This document shows, one piece after another, positions 1 to 11,498 of a stretch of DNA of 64,000 nucleotides. A program made the position numbers and the translations under genes. The DNA comes from Ascoidea asiatica (lineage: Eukaryota; Ascomycota; Saccharomycetes; Ascoideales; Ascoideaceae), in assembly GCA_001600695.1 (NCBI GenBank), contig BCKQ01000002.1, positions 1,561,340 to 1,625,339 on the forward strand. Direction: 5' to 3'. The notes beneath the pieces are model-generated. The model made no database searches. It had not been told where the DNA came from and was given only the letters and a program-made list of their open reading frames with translations. Each line of letters opens with the position of its first letter. Position 1 is the first letter of the stretch.

Positions 1-317
1 AAAATTATGCAATACTTACTGTAAATAACATATCAAATCCCAGAACCATGGCTCTAATAGCTTTTGTACATTTTTCCTTACATTTGATGATTTAAAACCG
101 GGTAATACAAGTTTTAACTTTTTCCATTATGCTAAAAAGTTATTTTCAACTTAAATGGTAAACAAATTATATTATTATTAATGATATTGAAAATAATATT
201 TACAAATTAAAAAATTTTTTGAATTGTATCTGTAATTGAAATTGAAATTGAAACCAAAACTGAAATAATAATTAATTTAGTTTGAAGATTAGATTCTTGT
301 TCAATTATTTTTTTATA
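1..317. other. Upstream region of NUP133
   Basis: This is AT-rich non-coding DNA before NUP133. The one recognisable site is CCGGGTAA at 98-105, which fits the Reb1 general-regulatory-factor consensus. Near the gene there is a short run of ATTGAA repeats (about 235-255). Nothing else is supported. Confidence 0.6.
98..105 (+). promoter_or_regulatory. Reb1-like site upstream of NUP133
   Basis: CCGGGTAA matches the yeast Reb1 consensus (CGGGTAA). It lies about 210 bp before the NUP133 ATG, a usual distance for a nucleosome-free promoter region. The same octamer recurs in reverse at 60069-60076, in another promoter. The function is inferred from the motif alone. Confidence 0.45.
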
Positions 318-3300
318 ATGTTTTCCGTGAAAACTTCAATTACCTCTAACTCTTCCAATGGTTCTGGTTTAGATTTAAAAAATTCAATTTCCAATCTTGA
401 TAATAATATTCAAAGCTCTAATGAAAATCAAGATAAAATTAAAAATCAAATTCCAAATACAAAGGATATAAATGAATTAACTGAATCTTCTTATTTTCTA
501 TTAAATTCAACTCAATTAACTAAAAATTCTAAATATATTGTTTCTAGATTTAATTCAACTCCTTCAGTTTTAAGATCATCATTGTCTTCATCAAATAATA
601 TAGATAATGATATATTTAATGCTTCAACAAATCAATTGACTCATCATGCTTTTTTGATTTCAAAAAATTTCGCTTATATCTGGGATTATTCTTCAATTGA
701 ATCTTTACCTTTAACTATATCTTTACCTGCAAATTTCAACAAAGAAAATGATAGTATTAATAATACTAATAACGACACTTATAATAATAATAATCCAAAT
801 GCTCTACCTTTAGCATCTTTAATTTCACCTACTACAGACTCAAATGATCCAGGTTTCATAATTATTGAACCAATATCAGGTTTAATAAAATATTATGAAT
901 CAATTTCTTCTGCTTCTTCAATTGATCTTTTGCAACATCAAAAAGACTCAATTAATTATAAATTAAATCTACATAATAATGAAGTAATCAATTTAATTCA
1001 AAATATTGAACCTGCTGGAATTATAATTTCAACAAATTTCAATAGAGTATCTTTAATTTCTTTAATAAATTCAATTGGAAAACCGTTTTTATCTCATTCT
1101 GATTTAATCAATGTAAAAAACTTAAAATCTTTCTATTTAAATTTTTTTAATCCAATTTCAAAAATTATCTCAATCAAAAAAATTAAAATTATAGCTAATG
1201 GAATTGTTTCAATTCTAATTTTAACAAATGAAGGTAATTTATCAATTTGGAATTGTTCGAGAGATAATCAATCTTTTAAAATTTTTGAATTTTCAATTTT
1301 AAAACTTTTAAAAGATATTATTGAAGATTTATATATTTTTACAAATTTTCAAATTTTAGATGCAACCCCATTATCAATGATTAATGATTCAACCTTTTTA
1401 ATTTTAACAAGTATTTCTTTACCTAATAATAAAATGTTTTATATTTTATATACTTTAAAAAAAGATGAAGATGAAATTTACTGTTTTTCTTCTTATAGAA
1501 TTAGATGTTTTTCAAATTCTTTTGATCCAAAAAATCCTCCAAAATTATATGTACCAAATCCTGGAAATACTGCTTTTATAATCATTAACAATTCAATAAT
1601 TTTAGTAGATATTCCAACTAATTCAAAGCTTAATTCAATTAATAAAGTCAAATGGGAAGATATAATTTCTTTACGTTCAAATATCTCTTTACTTGGTCAA
1701 GGTTATGAAGATCAAATTATTAAAAATAATAAAACTGTTAATAATCCTTCACTTATTTTAATTTCAAAAGAAGCTGGAATTTTAAAAATTGAACGAACTT
1801 TAGAATCAAAATCAATCAATGAATTGTCTGAAAAACTGGAAAATTCAATCACTAAGTCTTCAAATGATGATTTTAATTTACTAGAGTATTTAATATCCCA
1901 CATTGAGCAAGCAATATTTTATGGTTTCAATCAAGATAATCCAATATCTTTCACTGTACCCAATGGAATGTCAATTAAGCCTGATATTCTTAATACTGCA
2001 ATTTTAAAGATTTCAGAAAATTTATTAAATACTCAGTCTTCATATTTACCAAAAAGATTACCATCTATCAAAGAACATTTAGAAATTCGTAAATCAAAAT
2101 TAGAAAGATTAGCTAAATTTTCTGCAATTTATTTTCTTGATGATGTTTTTACTGATACAAAAATTTCATTAGTTTTAAACTTACAAAAAATTGAAGTAGC
2201 TTGTAAATTATGGTCTTTTTTTCAAGATTCATTAGCTGAAAATGATAAATATTTATCAAATATTTTTAGAGAATCAGTTGAAGAAACAACTACTTTAAAA
2301 AACTCAAATGATAAAATAGATATAGTTAGAGAATTTTTCTTTCACAATCTTGGTCAAATATCTTTTCTATTAAATAGCATATTAAAAAAAATAATAGAAG
2401 CAGAAAGCCTAAATGAAAATTATATTAGAAAAGCTGTTTTGATGTCAATTTATTGTATAAAACAAGGAGCAATTGACACTGAATCCAAAATAAAATTTGA
2501 ATTATTTTCTATGAAAAAAGAAGAATTAGGTTCACTTACTCCTTTTTTCTGTGAAAATCTTATTCCTTTTACAATTGATGAACTATTACATATTTATTTA
2601 AAAATAGTGAAAAGTAATTCATTAATTGATTCACAAAATGATACTTCTATGACATCTAACAATAATGATTTAAATGATATATCTAATAATTTAATATCAT
2701 TTTGTCAAATATTATTATATTCTTTTACTCAAGCGTTATCTTGGCTTAACTCTCAAACTCCTACTAAGCTAATATCTGAAAAAATTCAAACTTATCGAAC
2801 TCAATTTGAATCAAATAGAGGAATATGGATTAAATCTTTAGTTGAATTTGGTGATAGATTAATAGCATTAGAATTAGCGGAAAATTTTAATGATTTAAAG
2901 TCATTAGTTGAAATTCTTGAATCTGAGCGTGATCTTTCAAGTAATGTTAATGATGAAAATCTTAATGAAAGGTATAATTATTATTTTACTAATTTTGGGT
3001 ATGAATTTGCTGAAACACTTTATGATTATTATGTTCACACAGATAAATTAAAAACTCTATTAACTGGATTTCCTGAATATAAACATTTTCTAGATCAATA
3101 TCTACCTAGAAAAGATTTAGGAAGAATATCATGGATTAGAAAAACTTTAGATATGGATTACTCAGGAGCTTCAAAAACTTTATATAATACATCAACAAAA
3201 ACTGATGATATAATTAGTAATAAGAAATTTCAATTATCAGTTTCTAAATTATGTTTACTTGCCACAGCAGACCAGGGATTGATATTAGAAGAAAATAATA

Positions 3301-4019
3301 GTATTAATGAACCTCTCAATGATATCAAAGAACAGTTATTATTTGTGAATATTCAACAAAAACTTTATGATGAAATTAAAAATATGATTTCAAAAAATAC
3401 TAATGATCCTTTGGTTCAATCAGACTTACTATTAAAAGATCTTACTAAAAATTTAAAGAAGAAAAATAGATCAATTCTTATAAAACTTTTAAAGCTGTCA
3501 TTTTCAAAATTAATCAATAAAAAAAGTTTAAATGTTAATGATTTGATTGATTGTTTGACGTGTATTGATATTGAAACTGAAAATTCAAAATTAAATTTTT
3601 ATTATGCATTACAATTAACCACAGTTAAATCCTTTTGGAAATCATCTATTGATAAGAAAATCAGTATAAACTTAATTTGGAAAAGAGCAATATTAGCCGA
3701 TGATTGGAGACTAATATTTGAAAATAAAAACCAAAGTGATGAAAATATTGAAAATATGAGTAAAAAGTCTATATTCTATTGTACAATTGTATTATGCTGT
3801 GAAAATAATCTTTTCAGTGCAGGGGATGGAAGCTTCACTTTACCAGATGTTAAGAAGTTAGGAACAAATATTGAATTATCTGAAATAAAAGAAAGATTTC
3901 GTAATGTTTCCAATACAGAAGAAATAATTTTAAGTAAAGAGTTGGCAATCGAGAATGATGAATTTAACAAGATAATAAATTCCTTTGATTTCGAAGCGAT
4001 TGTTGCCAAATTTAAATAG
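318..4019 (+). CDS. NUP133: Nucleoporin Nup133, Y-complex scaffold
   Basis: This 1233-residue protein is a structural nucleoporin of the Y-shaped Nup84 complex of the nuclear pore, needed for pore assembly and mRNA export. The first ATG is at 318; the frame is open a little further upstream but only with a TTG. The low-complexity N-terminus leads into a Nup133/Nup155-type beta-propeller that opens with the motif SKNFAYIWDYSS (about residues 111-122). The rest, from about residue 550, is a helical solenoid, as the family expects. The length is close to the S. cerevisiae protein (about 1150 residues). Asn-rich insertions extend the propeller loops. Two rare CTG codons (1836 and 3495) lie in the helical part. 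No intron is needed. The call rests on the propeller motif, overall fold pattern and length. Confidence 0.88.
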   Translation: MFSVKTSITSNSSNGSGLDLKNSISNLDNNIQSSNENQDKIKNQIPNTKDINELTESSYFLLNSTQLTKNSKYIVSRFNSTPSVLRSSLSSSNNIDNDIFNASTNQLTHHAFLISKNFAYIWDYSSIESLPLTISLPANFNKENDSINNTNNDTYNNNNPNALPLASLISPTTDSNDPGFIIIEPISGLIKYYESISSASSIDLLQHQKDSINYKLNLHNNEVINLIQNIEPAGIIISTNFNRVSLISLINSIGKPFLSHSDLINVKNLKSFYLNFFNPISKIISIKKIKIIANGIVSILILTNEGNLSIWNCSRDNQSFKIFEFSILKLLKDIIEDLYIFTNFQILDATPLSMINDSTFLILTSISLPNNKMFYILYTLKKDEDEIYCFSSYRIRCFSNSFDPKNPPKLYVPNPGNTAFIIINNSIILVDIPTNSKLNSINKVKWEDIISLRSNISLLGQGYEDQIIKNNKTVNNPSLILISKEAGILKIERTLESKSINELSEKLENSITKSSNDDFNLLEYLISHIEQAIFYGFNQDNPISFTVPNGMSIKPDILNTAILKISENLLNTQSSYLPKRLPSIKEHLEIRKSKLERLAKFSAIYFLDDVFTDTKISLVLNLQKIEVACKLWSFFQDSLAENDKYLSNIFRESVEETTTLKNSNDKIDIVREFFFHNLGQISFLLNSILKKIIEAESLNENYIRKAVLMSIYCIKQGAIDTESKIKFELFSMKKEELGSLTPFFCENLIPFTIDELLHIYLKIVKSNSLIDSQNDTSMTSNNNDLNDISNNLISFCQILLYSFTQALSWLNSQTPTKLISEKIQTYRTQFESNRGIWIKSLVEFGDRLIALELAENFNDLKSLVEILESERDLSSNVNDENLNERYNYYFTNFGYEFAETLYDYYVHTDKLKTLLTGFPEYKHFLDQYLPRKDLGRISWIRKTLDMDYSGASKTLYNTSTKTDDIISNKKFQLSVSKLCLLATADQGLILEENNSINEPLNDIKEQLLFVNIQQKLYDEIKNMISKNTNDPLVQSDLLLKDLTKNLKKKNRSILIKLLKLSFSKLINKKSLNVNDLIDCLTCIDIETENSKLNFYYALQLTTVKSFWKSSIDKKISINLIWKRAILADDWRLIFENKNQSDENIENMSKKSIFYCTIVLCCENNLFSAGDGSFTLPDVKKLGTNIELSEIKERFRNVSNTEEIILSKELAIENDEFNKIINSFDFEAIVAKFK

Positions 4020-4644
4020 ACTTTACACACTGTCTTATTTTTATATTAATTTATTGTTGATTTATATAATATATTGTACTAACTAATAAATATTTCAAAT
4101 AATCAATGGTCAATAAGGCTAGTGAAATTTGATAAAATTAAAGAAGCTATACCTTTTTTTAATTTTCTGAAGCATTTAGGACGAATGACAACCCATTATA
4201 TTAAGATTTAGGGCAGTTGATTGTAGAACCATATAACTGGTAATCTAGTTTATTTGTTTGTGTTTAACCGGATTGGGAGTCATGAAAACAGTTTCTGCAG
4301 TGATTTTGATTGTTTTCCAATATTGGCAGAAGAAGTGAGTGTTGAAGGTTGTTGATATTTATTTACTTTTTGTCTTTAGAGCTGTTTTCGCTTGATTTCT
4401 TGTTTAATACTGCTTTTTGATTTTGATTTTGATTTGATTTTTATTCTTTTTTTTTGAATTGATTTATTTTATTGAGATTAGTTTTTTATATTTGCTTTTT
4501 TTTTCCATCAAGCTAGCTAGCACAAATCATTTTATACCCTTTCTTATCAGATACCCATAGATATATCCACAACAATCTTTCTTATTTATTGTTTTTAATT
4601 ATTCAAAACTACGATTCTAAAATTTGTACCAAGATCAATTCCAG
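4020..4644. other. NUP133-ASE1 intergenic region
   Basis: About 620 bp lie between two tandem genes. The part near ASE1 (4360-4520) is rich in pyrimidine runs, as in many yeast leaders. A TACTAAC heptamer at about 4077 has no matching donor before it, so no intron is called. No small gene is visible. Confidence 0.5.
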
Positions 4645-7191
4645 ATGTCAATAAAATCTGAAAATATTTCTGAGGGACGAACAATTCAATATCAATGTAA
4701 CATTGATTCCTTATATAAAATTTATACTGAGATTGGTTATTCAGATTCACAAAAGTCGTCAAAGGAAAAGAATTTATATGAAGAATTATCAAAAATCATA
4801 GTGCAAAAAGAACAAAAAGCTCAAAATGAGAAGAAAATAATTATAGATATAAATAATAGAATTAAACAAAATATATTTAAAATTATCAAAATTTTTTCAA
4901 AATCTGGTCTTAATTTAAAGCCAAGAAATTATTCAGAAATTGAAGATCAAGAAAACAAAAATTTACAAAGTTTAAATGATCCAAAGGTTAAAAATTATTC
5001 AATTGAAATTGAGAATTTATATGATAATCTTTCTTCCGAAAATTCTCTTGCTGGTATGAATGAACTAAAAAATTGTCTTAACAATTTGCAAAAACCTTTA
5101 ATAGAAGAAATTATTTCAATTGAAGATTTAACAGAAAATATTGATGAATTTAATTCTATAATCAAACTAGTACCCAATTTTGAAGATTTGAAAAGATTTA
5201 TTTTAAATGATATTTCTACTTCTTATTTAAATACTCAAGTAAACCTAATTTTTTGTTTAGAAAACTTATCAAAAGAATATTATATTCGGATAATATTATT
5301 TCTAAAAAAATCTCTTCAACTACTTCAATTGATTTCCGTTTTTGGTGGTTTAGAAATTGAGGAATTTGATTCAGAAACAATTAAGTTTCTCAAAAAATTA
5401 CCAAGCTTAAAAGAGTGTAAAAACTGTATTTATGAATTAGAAAAGATAAACAAAGATGATAATAAATTAATATTAAAAATTTCTTTAAATTTACTAAATT
5501 CAAATAATTTCAACAATTTATCGGATTGGATTTTTGAAAAGATAAATAATGAAATTCAAAAAATCGATATTTTGAAAAGCAAAAGAATAAGAGATATTTC
5601 TTCAATATTAAATAAAATTATCAATTATTGGCAAATTCTTTATGATTTCGGAACTTCTTTTTCCGTTTCACCTTCATTAACAAGAAATATTAAAATAAAA
5701 AGAATTGGCGAAATTAATGGTGAACTTGATAAAAGAATAATACTTTGTGCTAAAAATCCTCAAAGTTCATCTTCTGTCTTAGGATTGAATCTCAACTCTA
5801 TTAATTATTTGAAACAAATTCTTCAAAGATTAATTCTAGAAAAAAGGAATTCGGAAATACAGTTAAATAATTTTCTTAATGAATGTGAATTATTATGGAA
5901 AACTCTTTCAGAAGATGCTAATTATATTCATGACTTCAAATGCTCCTTTTTATTTTCCTCCCCTCAATCCATGCTTAATAACGAGGAAAATATTTCAGAA
6001 TATCGTCTATCTATAACCACCCTCCATGCTTTTAAAAAAGAATTAGAAAGACTACACCAAAAAAAAAAAGTTATGATGAAAGATTTGATACTAGAACTTC
6101 GTGAAAAAATAGAGCAATTAACTTTTGATTTGGATTATTCTCAGGATGAGATTCCACAATTGATTATTTCTAACCAAGAATTCGAGATAAGTGAAGAATC
6201 ATTAAAGCTTCATCAACAAGAATTTGATAAACTTAATAAAGAGTATGATTCGATAAAACCAATCTTGAAGTTAGCTACAACATTTGAAAATCTTATTGCA
6301 GATAAAAAAGCAGTAGAAGAGTCTCAGCAAGATTCGGCAAGGCTACTAAAAAGAAACTATTCTAAAATTTTGTTGGAAGAAGAAAAAGCTAGAAGAAATA
6401 TTAGCAAAAATCTTCCTAGAGTTATAGAAGACCTTAAGAACAAGTTGTTCAAATATGAGAAAGAAACAGGAAAAATATTTTTTTTCAAGAAGGAAAATTT
6501 ATTGAGTAACATTCTAGAAGTAGAAGAAAGTTTGAAAACAAAAGCTATTGTTCAGTCAAATTTTTCCAAGTTTTCTAATAATAATTCAAACTCAATAAAT
6601 AAAAATTCAAAAAGACGACAAACAGCTCAGACAACACTGATAAGAGCTTTAAATTTTTCAGGAAAAAGAAAAAAAAATGGCCTTATGGTTTCTCCTACTA
6701 GGCCCAAATTTCTGTCTTCAAAAACTTTTGGCGCTTTAAGAGATTCTAGAGTTCCAGTTTTCATGAAAAGATCTCCAAAATCAACTTCTAGTAATATTAG
6801 TAAGATGTCTAAGTTAGATGAACCTCATAAAGTTAAAGGTAAATCTTCAAGTCCTAGAAAGCCATTAGCCACGCTTCAGAAGGAAAAATTAGGTGGTCTT
6901 CCTGTTTTAACTTATTCCCCTAAATCCAAAATGCTAAATTCCAGTCCCATAGTAAAGGTTTATAATGATGCTTTATGTAAACCTATTTCTAAAAGTGAAG
7001 ATGATAAATTTTCAAACGAAGATAATAATGCCATTGTTATTACCAAAAATCTGTCACTAAATTGCGATTCAATAAATGATTCAGTACTGCAAGATGAAAG
7101 TTGTTTTGCCAATTGGAAAAAGGCCAGATTAGATGATATTAGTAAAAGCTCTCCTAGGCGGTTGAGTAATAACGATCTTGTTTGTAATTAG
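4645..7191 (+). CDS. ASE1: Ase1/PRC1 antiparallel microtubule cross-linker
   Basis: This 848-residue protein belongs to the Ase1/PRC1/MAP65 family, which bundles antiparallel microtubules in the anaphase spindle midzone. The frame is open from a TTG at 4624, but the first ATG is at 4645 and is taken as the start. The N-terminal segment IYTEIGYS followed by a long helical region matches the family dimerisation end. The conserved spectrin-like microtubule-binding segment is seen near residues 565-605 (LLKRNYSKILLEEEKARRNI, then LPRVIEDLKNKL). After about residue 640 the chain is basic and rich in Ser-Pro and Lys (SPRKPLA, SSPRRLS), the usual unstructured tail that binds the lattice and is a CDK target in relatives. 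Its convergent neighbour is SGT1. Confidence 0.9.
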   Translation: MSIKSENISEGRTIQYQCNIDSLYKIYTEIGYSDSQKSSKEKNLYEELSKIIVQKEQKAQNEKKIIIDINNRIKQNIFKIIKIFSKSGLNLKPRNYSEIEDQENKNLQSLNDPKVKNYSIEIENLYDNLSSENSLAGMNELKNCLNNLQKPLIEEIISIEDLTENIDEFNSIIKLVPNFEDLKRFILNDISTSYLNTQVNLIFCLENLSKEYYIRIILFLKKSLQLLQLISVFGGLEIEEFDSETIKFLKKLPSLKECKNCIYELEKINKDDNKLILKISLNLLNSNNFNNLSDWIFEKINNEIQKIDILKSKRIRDISSILNKIINYWQILYDFGTSFSVSPSLTRNIKIKRIGEINGELDKRIILCAKNPQSSSSVLGLNLNSINYLKQILQRLILEKRNSEIQLNNFLNECELLWKTLSEDANYIHDFKCSFLFSSPQSMLNNEENISEYRLSITTLHAFKKELERLHQKKKVMMKDLILELREKIEQLTFDLDYSQDEIPQLIISNQEFEISEESLKLHQQEFDKLNKEYDSIKPILKLATTFENLIADKKAVEESQQDSARLLKRNYSKILLEEEKARRNISKNLPRVIEDLKNKLFKYEKETGKIFFFKKENLLSNILEVEESLKTKAIVQSNFSKFSNNNSNSINKNSKRRQTAQTTLIRALNFSGKRKKNGLMVSPTRPKFLSSKTFGALRDSRVPVFMKRSPKSTSSNISKMSKLDEPHKVKGKSSSPRKPLATLQKEKLGGLPVLTYSPKSKMLNSSPIVKVYNDALCKPISKSEDDKFSNEDNNAIVITKNLSLNCDSINDSVLQDESCFANWKKARLDDISKSSPRRLSNNDLVCN

Positions 7192-7446
7192 AATTGATTC
7201 TAAATTGTTATATAGTGATGTAATAGTAAAGTTAGTAACATTAAAATGAGTTGGGGAATAAATTTTTATTGAAATAGAAAAAGTAGTACGGATAAGTTAA
7301 AAACTTTATGAAAAGCAAAACCCTATTGGGAAAAGTGAAATAAAAGATTAATAAGAAAAAATCATAAAAAAAAAAAATGCATCATATGAAAAAGTATATA
7401 TGCTTCATACATTTAAATTATAGGAGTTTTTTTTTTGATTTTGAAT

Positions 7447-8778
7447 TTAAGTCCATTTTTTAGCTTCCATTCCATCAGGTGGATCCACTTCAAACGTTTT
7501 TGAGCCGACTTCATTCCAATTTGTAGATAAAGAAGTTCCTCCACTTTCAGTATAACTTTTCATCATTGCTCTTTTTGTTTCATCTGAAGCATCTTTATAA
7601 ATTTTTTTGAAAAAATCCATTTCATTATCATCTTTTTCTTCACCAACATCAACATTGAAAGAAGCCCAATCTTTCTTTGAAACTGAAGAACTAGGATATT
7701 TTAAAGTATTTGATTCGGAATCTTCATTATTTGAAATATCATCATTTTTTTCATCTAAATTATCTTCTTTTAAAAGAGATGACCATTTTATTGTTTTATC
7801 TTTGCTAACAAGGAACAATTCGAGTTGAGAATTTAAAACTTTAAATGAACATTCTTTTGGAATAATTTCGTTGGAAAAATCCAATGAATAAATATAATTT
7901 TTTTTTGAAATTGGATCAGTAAAAGAGAAGTCTGCAGAATCTTCTGAAAAAGTTAATTCAAAAGTTGATTTTGAAATACTTTTAATAAAAATACTAACAT
8001 CTAATTGATTACCAGATTGAAAAAAGTCAGTTTTGAAAGTTTTAGGATAAGTAATTTCCATTGATTTTTTAATCTCGGATTTTTCAGGTGACTCTGTAAT
8101 ATTTGAAGTTTTTTCTGGAAGAATACTGATTTTTTCAAAATTCTTAGAAATTTCATTAGAAGGTGATTCATTGTAAGGTAATTCAATAATTTTAGGCTCT
8201 TTGATACTTTCTTTATTTTTCAAATCCTTTTCAACGCTTTCATCATCATTAGAGTCTTTGGAAGATTCGTTTTTATTTTGATTTGAAGAGATAATTGGAA
8301 CCACACCTAAGTCATTGTCAGTTAATTTAATATTAAGATAATCATTGATGAAAGAAGTATCTTCATCAAATTTGAAAGATTTATAATCGATTTCTAGAGA
8401 AGTTAATTTATTTGTAGCTTTTTTTAACCATATTGAAAGTACACTTTTTTCAGAATAATCAAAATTTTGAGCAAAATTGAAATATTTAAAAGAATTTAAA
8501 TATTGTTTCATTAAGAAATAAATAACACCTAATCTAAAATAAGAATTTGAAATTTTATCTCTTTGAGCTCTATCTTTTGAAATTTGAGCAGATTTAAAAG
8601 CAAAATTTAAAGCAAATGGAAAAGATTTAACTTTTTGAAAAGATAAAGATAATTCTAAAGTTGCATTATAGTTTTTTGGATTTTTCTTAAGTATCTTTTT
8701 TAAAATTGGAATTGCATCATTAAAATTCTTATTTAAATTTAATCTTTTAGCTTCCTTTAATAAAGAAGTCTCACTCAT
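7447..8778 (-). CDS. SGT1: Sgt1 co-chaperone (TPR-CS-SGS)
   Basis: This 443-residue protein is Sgt1, an Hsp90 co-chaperone linked to SCF ubiquitin ligase and kinetochore (CBF3) assembly. Three family domains appear in order: TPR repeats over about residues 1-125, a CS domain over about 240-330 starting at the YPKTFKTDFFQ segment, and an SGS domain over about 365-443. The SGS domain has the hallmark DWASFNVDVGEE and the C-terminal block with FFKKIYKDASDETKRAMMKS and TNWNEVG. An acidic Ser/Lys-rich linker joins TPR and CS. The length is near the S. cerevisiae protein (395 residues). It is convergent with ASE1, with 255 bp between the stops. Confidence 0.96.
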   Translation of the reverse strand: MSETSLLKEAKRLNLNKNFNDAIPILKKILKKNPKNYNATLELSLSFQKVKSFPFALNFAFKSAQISKDRAQRDKISNSYFRLGVIYFLMKQYLNSFKYFNFAQNFDYSEKSVLSIWLKKATNKLTSLEIDYKSFKFDEDTSFINDYLNIKLTDNDLGVVPIISSNQNKNESSKDSNDDESVEKDLKNKESIKEPKIIELPYNESPSNEISKNFEKISILPEKTSNITESPEKSEIKKSMEITYPKTFKTDFFQSGNQLDVSIFIKSISKSTFELTFSEDSADFSFTDPISKKNYIYSLDFSNEIIPKECSFKVLNSQLELFLVSKDKTIKWSSLLKEDNLDEKNDDISNNEDSESNTLKYPSSSVSKKDWASFNVDVGEEKDDNEMDFFKKIYKDASDETKRAMMKSYTESGGTSLSTNWNEVGSKTFEVDPPDGMEAKKWT

Positions 8779-11498
8779 TTTTTTACTACTGTATGGTTAT
8801 AAAAATACTGTTAGATTAATCTCTGGAATAATTGAAAGTTTCAAGATAAAAAAAGGATAATAATATAACTTTATATTTGTTTTTCTCAATTCATAATACT
8901 CAAAATGCAAAAAAGAAAAAGATCTCACAAGGTTCTAATTATTTATTGTTTCTCCTTTTTGAATACCATATAAAAGTAATTTCCACAATATTTCTTACAA
9001 TTGAATGTTTGAGGTACAAACAAATAAACATAAAACAGTAGAACCAGAAATGTGGTAAGAATATTTGTCACAGTGGCGAGATTTTGATTTTAAGGCTGAT
9101 GCATTTGTAGTTAACAATTAAAGTGGCTTGAGATAATCCATGCTCAGTTATTTTCTTGCGCCACAATTAAATTATGATTCTTGATATAACCTTAAACTAC
9201 ATCTATCTAAATACATCTGCATATAAAAAAATTATCCGTATCCGCGGATTACTGGTCACGTGAATATTTTTTATGAATAACTCCATAAAGTGCAAAAATA
9301 TGCACTAAACAAGGAGTTATGCTACACAAAGGCGCTAGATTTTTAACTATGTATGCAGCAGTACACTGAGACAATAGGGGTCCTGGGTTTTTTCAAAAAA
9401 AAGCATAATTTAAGTTCTTTTTTAAAGTTTTGTACACAAACTATCCTCTATGGATGTGTGATTTAGTAATAAACTGGTGTTTATAGGTATATTGAATTTT
9501 CGTGATTTGGTTACATATAGTTAAAAACTTTTTTGTTCTTGTATTTCTTTCCAGAAGCATCTCTAAAATTCTTTTAAAAGCATACATTTAGTTTAAGCTT
9601 TAGTTTACTGGTAGATTCTCATATAATTATTAATCTTGGAATCAACAAAACTGGAACCTGGGAGTATACATTTTTTTTTATCAGAATATAGATATTGTGT
9701 ATTGGAGTACTTCAATACACAATATAGTAAATTTGATTGTTTTTGTTTACAAATGATCCAGGTTATATTTTTAAGATTGAAAGCAAATAACCAAATAACC
9801 CTATTAATTTTAAATGATTATGTATAACAACACTAAATTTTTTATCGAAATTTCATGCTTTTTATAAAGGCTATAAACTCATAAATCTCAATTTCTGAAT
9901 TGATTTCCTTTTATTGATCTTTACGGATAAGAACAGCGTAGCGAATTGTCGCTTTCCCATTGAAAAATTGTACAATTAAATATGGATGAATTTTCGGGTG
10001 TACACTGTTTCAGTGCAATGCTCTTCGCCAAAGTGCCTTAAAAGTTGGTGTACCATGTAACACTGTAAATCAATGTGCTCAAAGCTAAATAACTATACAT
10101 TGAAAAACATTTGGCGTTCCCAAAAGTCCGTAAATGTTGCTTCTTGTTAGAGGCGTGCATGTATTATCTCCACCAAATAAATTATTTCCACTTTAAACAT
10201 GATTTCCTTCTGTTTTAAAAAACCAAAAACAAGGTTCCATGTTTTAATCACTGCGTATGCATATACACATTATATAGCTACTGCACACACCAGACGACGG
10301 AAAACTTTAGTAATTGAAATTCAAACACAAATAAATCCATCATCAACACAAACACAAACACAAATCCAAAGCAAATACACAATTCCATTCAAAACTTCAT
10401 GGGTGCAAAGATGAAATTATTTCATTTCCGAGTAGCGCAAGCCCTGCACAAGTTTTTATATTTGTATTCACATCTTCTCAATTTTTTCCGTTTTTGCTTC
10501 TTGTTAAAAAAACCTCCAACAATTTCCAAACAAAATAAGTGAAAATTCTGATTTTTGTTTCAATTCTTTTGCTTCTTATTCAGCTTAGCACTTACGTAAA
10601 CACAAATGAAAAATTTTCAATATATTTTCTTGCAAAAACATATTTAGTCTCTATCAAATGCTAAATGATTTTTGTATGGGCTGGTGTCCTTTTTGGATTC
10701 CTGTTTCCGAAACAAGCGAAAAAATTAGCTCTTTTTTTTATTTTCAAGTTTGAATTTTCAAAAAATTTCAAATAAAATGAGAAATTAGGAACTTTTAAAA
10801 GCTTTGAAATTTGCTGAAATTTAAGTTATGTAAGTATATATTTAGTTATACAGTATATTTGATTATATAACTATACTGATTCTTGAATTTTTAATAAAAT
10901 GCTAGTTGATACTTGGCTTGAAATTTATAAATAAATCTTTTTTTAGTTTTTATGGTAAACAGGTATTTATGCTAGGTTCTAGAAGAAAATTAGCACAAAG
11001 TAATACAAATTTATAGAAATTTGTGGAAATTCAAGGAAATTCAAGGATATTCAAGGATCTTTTCAAAAAGGAATTTAGAAACTATTTTGAAATACAATTG
11101 AAAAGTGAACTAAAGAAAATGAAAAAAGTTTTTATTGAAAAACTTGAATTGAAATTTGAATTGGTAGAAAGTGTATTGAAAAAAAGAATTTCATATTTTG
11201 AAATACCCTAAATAAGAATTAATATCTTAATTTGATTAAAATTTTTAACAAATACATAGATATTATAGTATTTTATTCTCAAATTTTTTTTTAATTTCTT
11301 GTAATTTTTATATATTTATTTGTATATAAACATATAAAAAAAATTATCATATAAAAGGTTGAAATAATCTCATCTTGAAGTTCATTCTCAAAATTTTTAT
11401 TAATTTATATTTTCTTCTCTTTCTTAAATTTTGATATTCAAATTCATATTTAAGACAGTATAACATTACGTTTCAATTCAAACACTTTTAACTCTAAA
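8779..11498. other. 2.7-kb SGT1/GATA-factor divergent intergenic region
   Basis: This long gene-free region probably serves mainly as the promoter of the GATA factor gene, since fungal regulators often have such long upstream regions. It contains a CACGTG at 9257-9262, within TCACGTGA, and a triple ATTCAAGGA repeat with a 10-bp period at 11029-11058. Short open frames at 9636-9827, 10199-10414 and 11023-11211 have no recognisable content and are not called as genes. Confidence 0.5.
9257..9262. promoter_or_regulatory. CACGTG E-box (Cbf1/Pho4-type)
   Basis: The sequence GGTCACGTGAA holds a palindromic bHLH site of the RTCACGTG type. It is about 480 bp before SGT1 and far from the GATA gene. 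It also resembles centromere element CDEI, but no CDEIII-like block was found nearby. Confidence 0.35.

Noticed and set aside
4075..4083. TACTAAC heptamer between NUP133 and ASE1
   Set aside because: No GTATGT or GTAAGT donor lies within reach after a plausible ATG.
9250..9300. Centromere element CDEI-like TCACGTGA followed by AT-rich DNA
   Set aside because: No CDEIII-like element was found at the right distance, and CACGTG is frequent in other intergenic regions here.
10199..10414. 71-codon frame with Thr-Gln repeats
   Set aside because: No start context or conserved feature; the repeats are ACACAAAC-type simple sequence.
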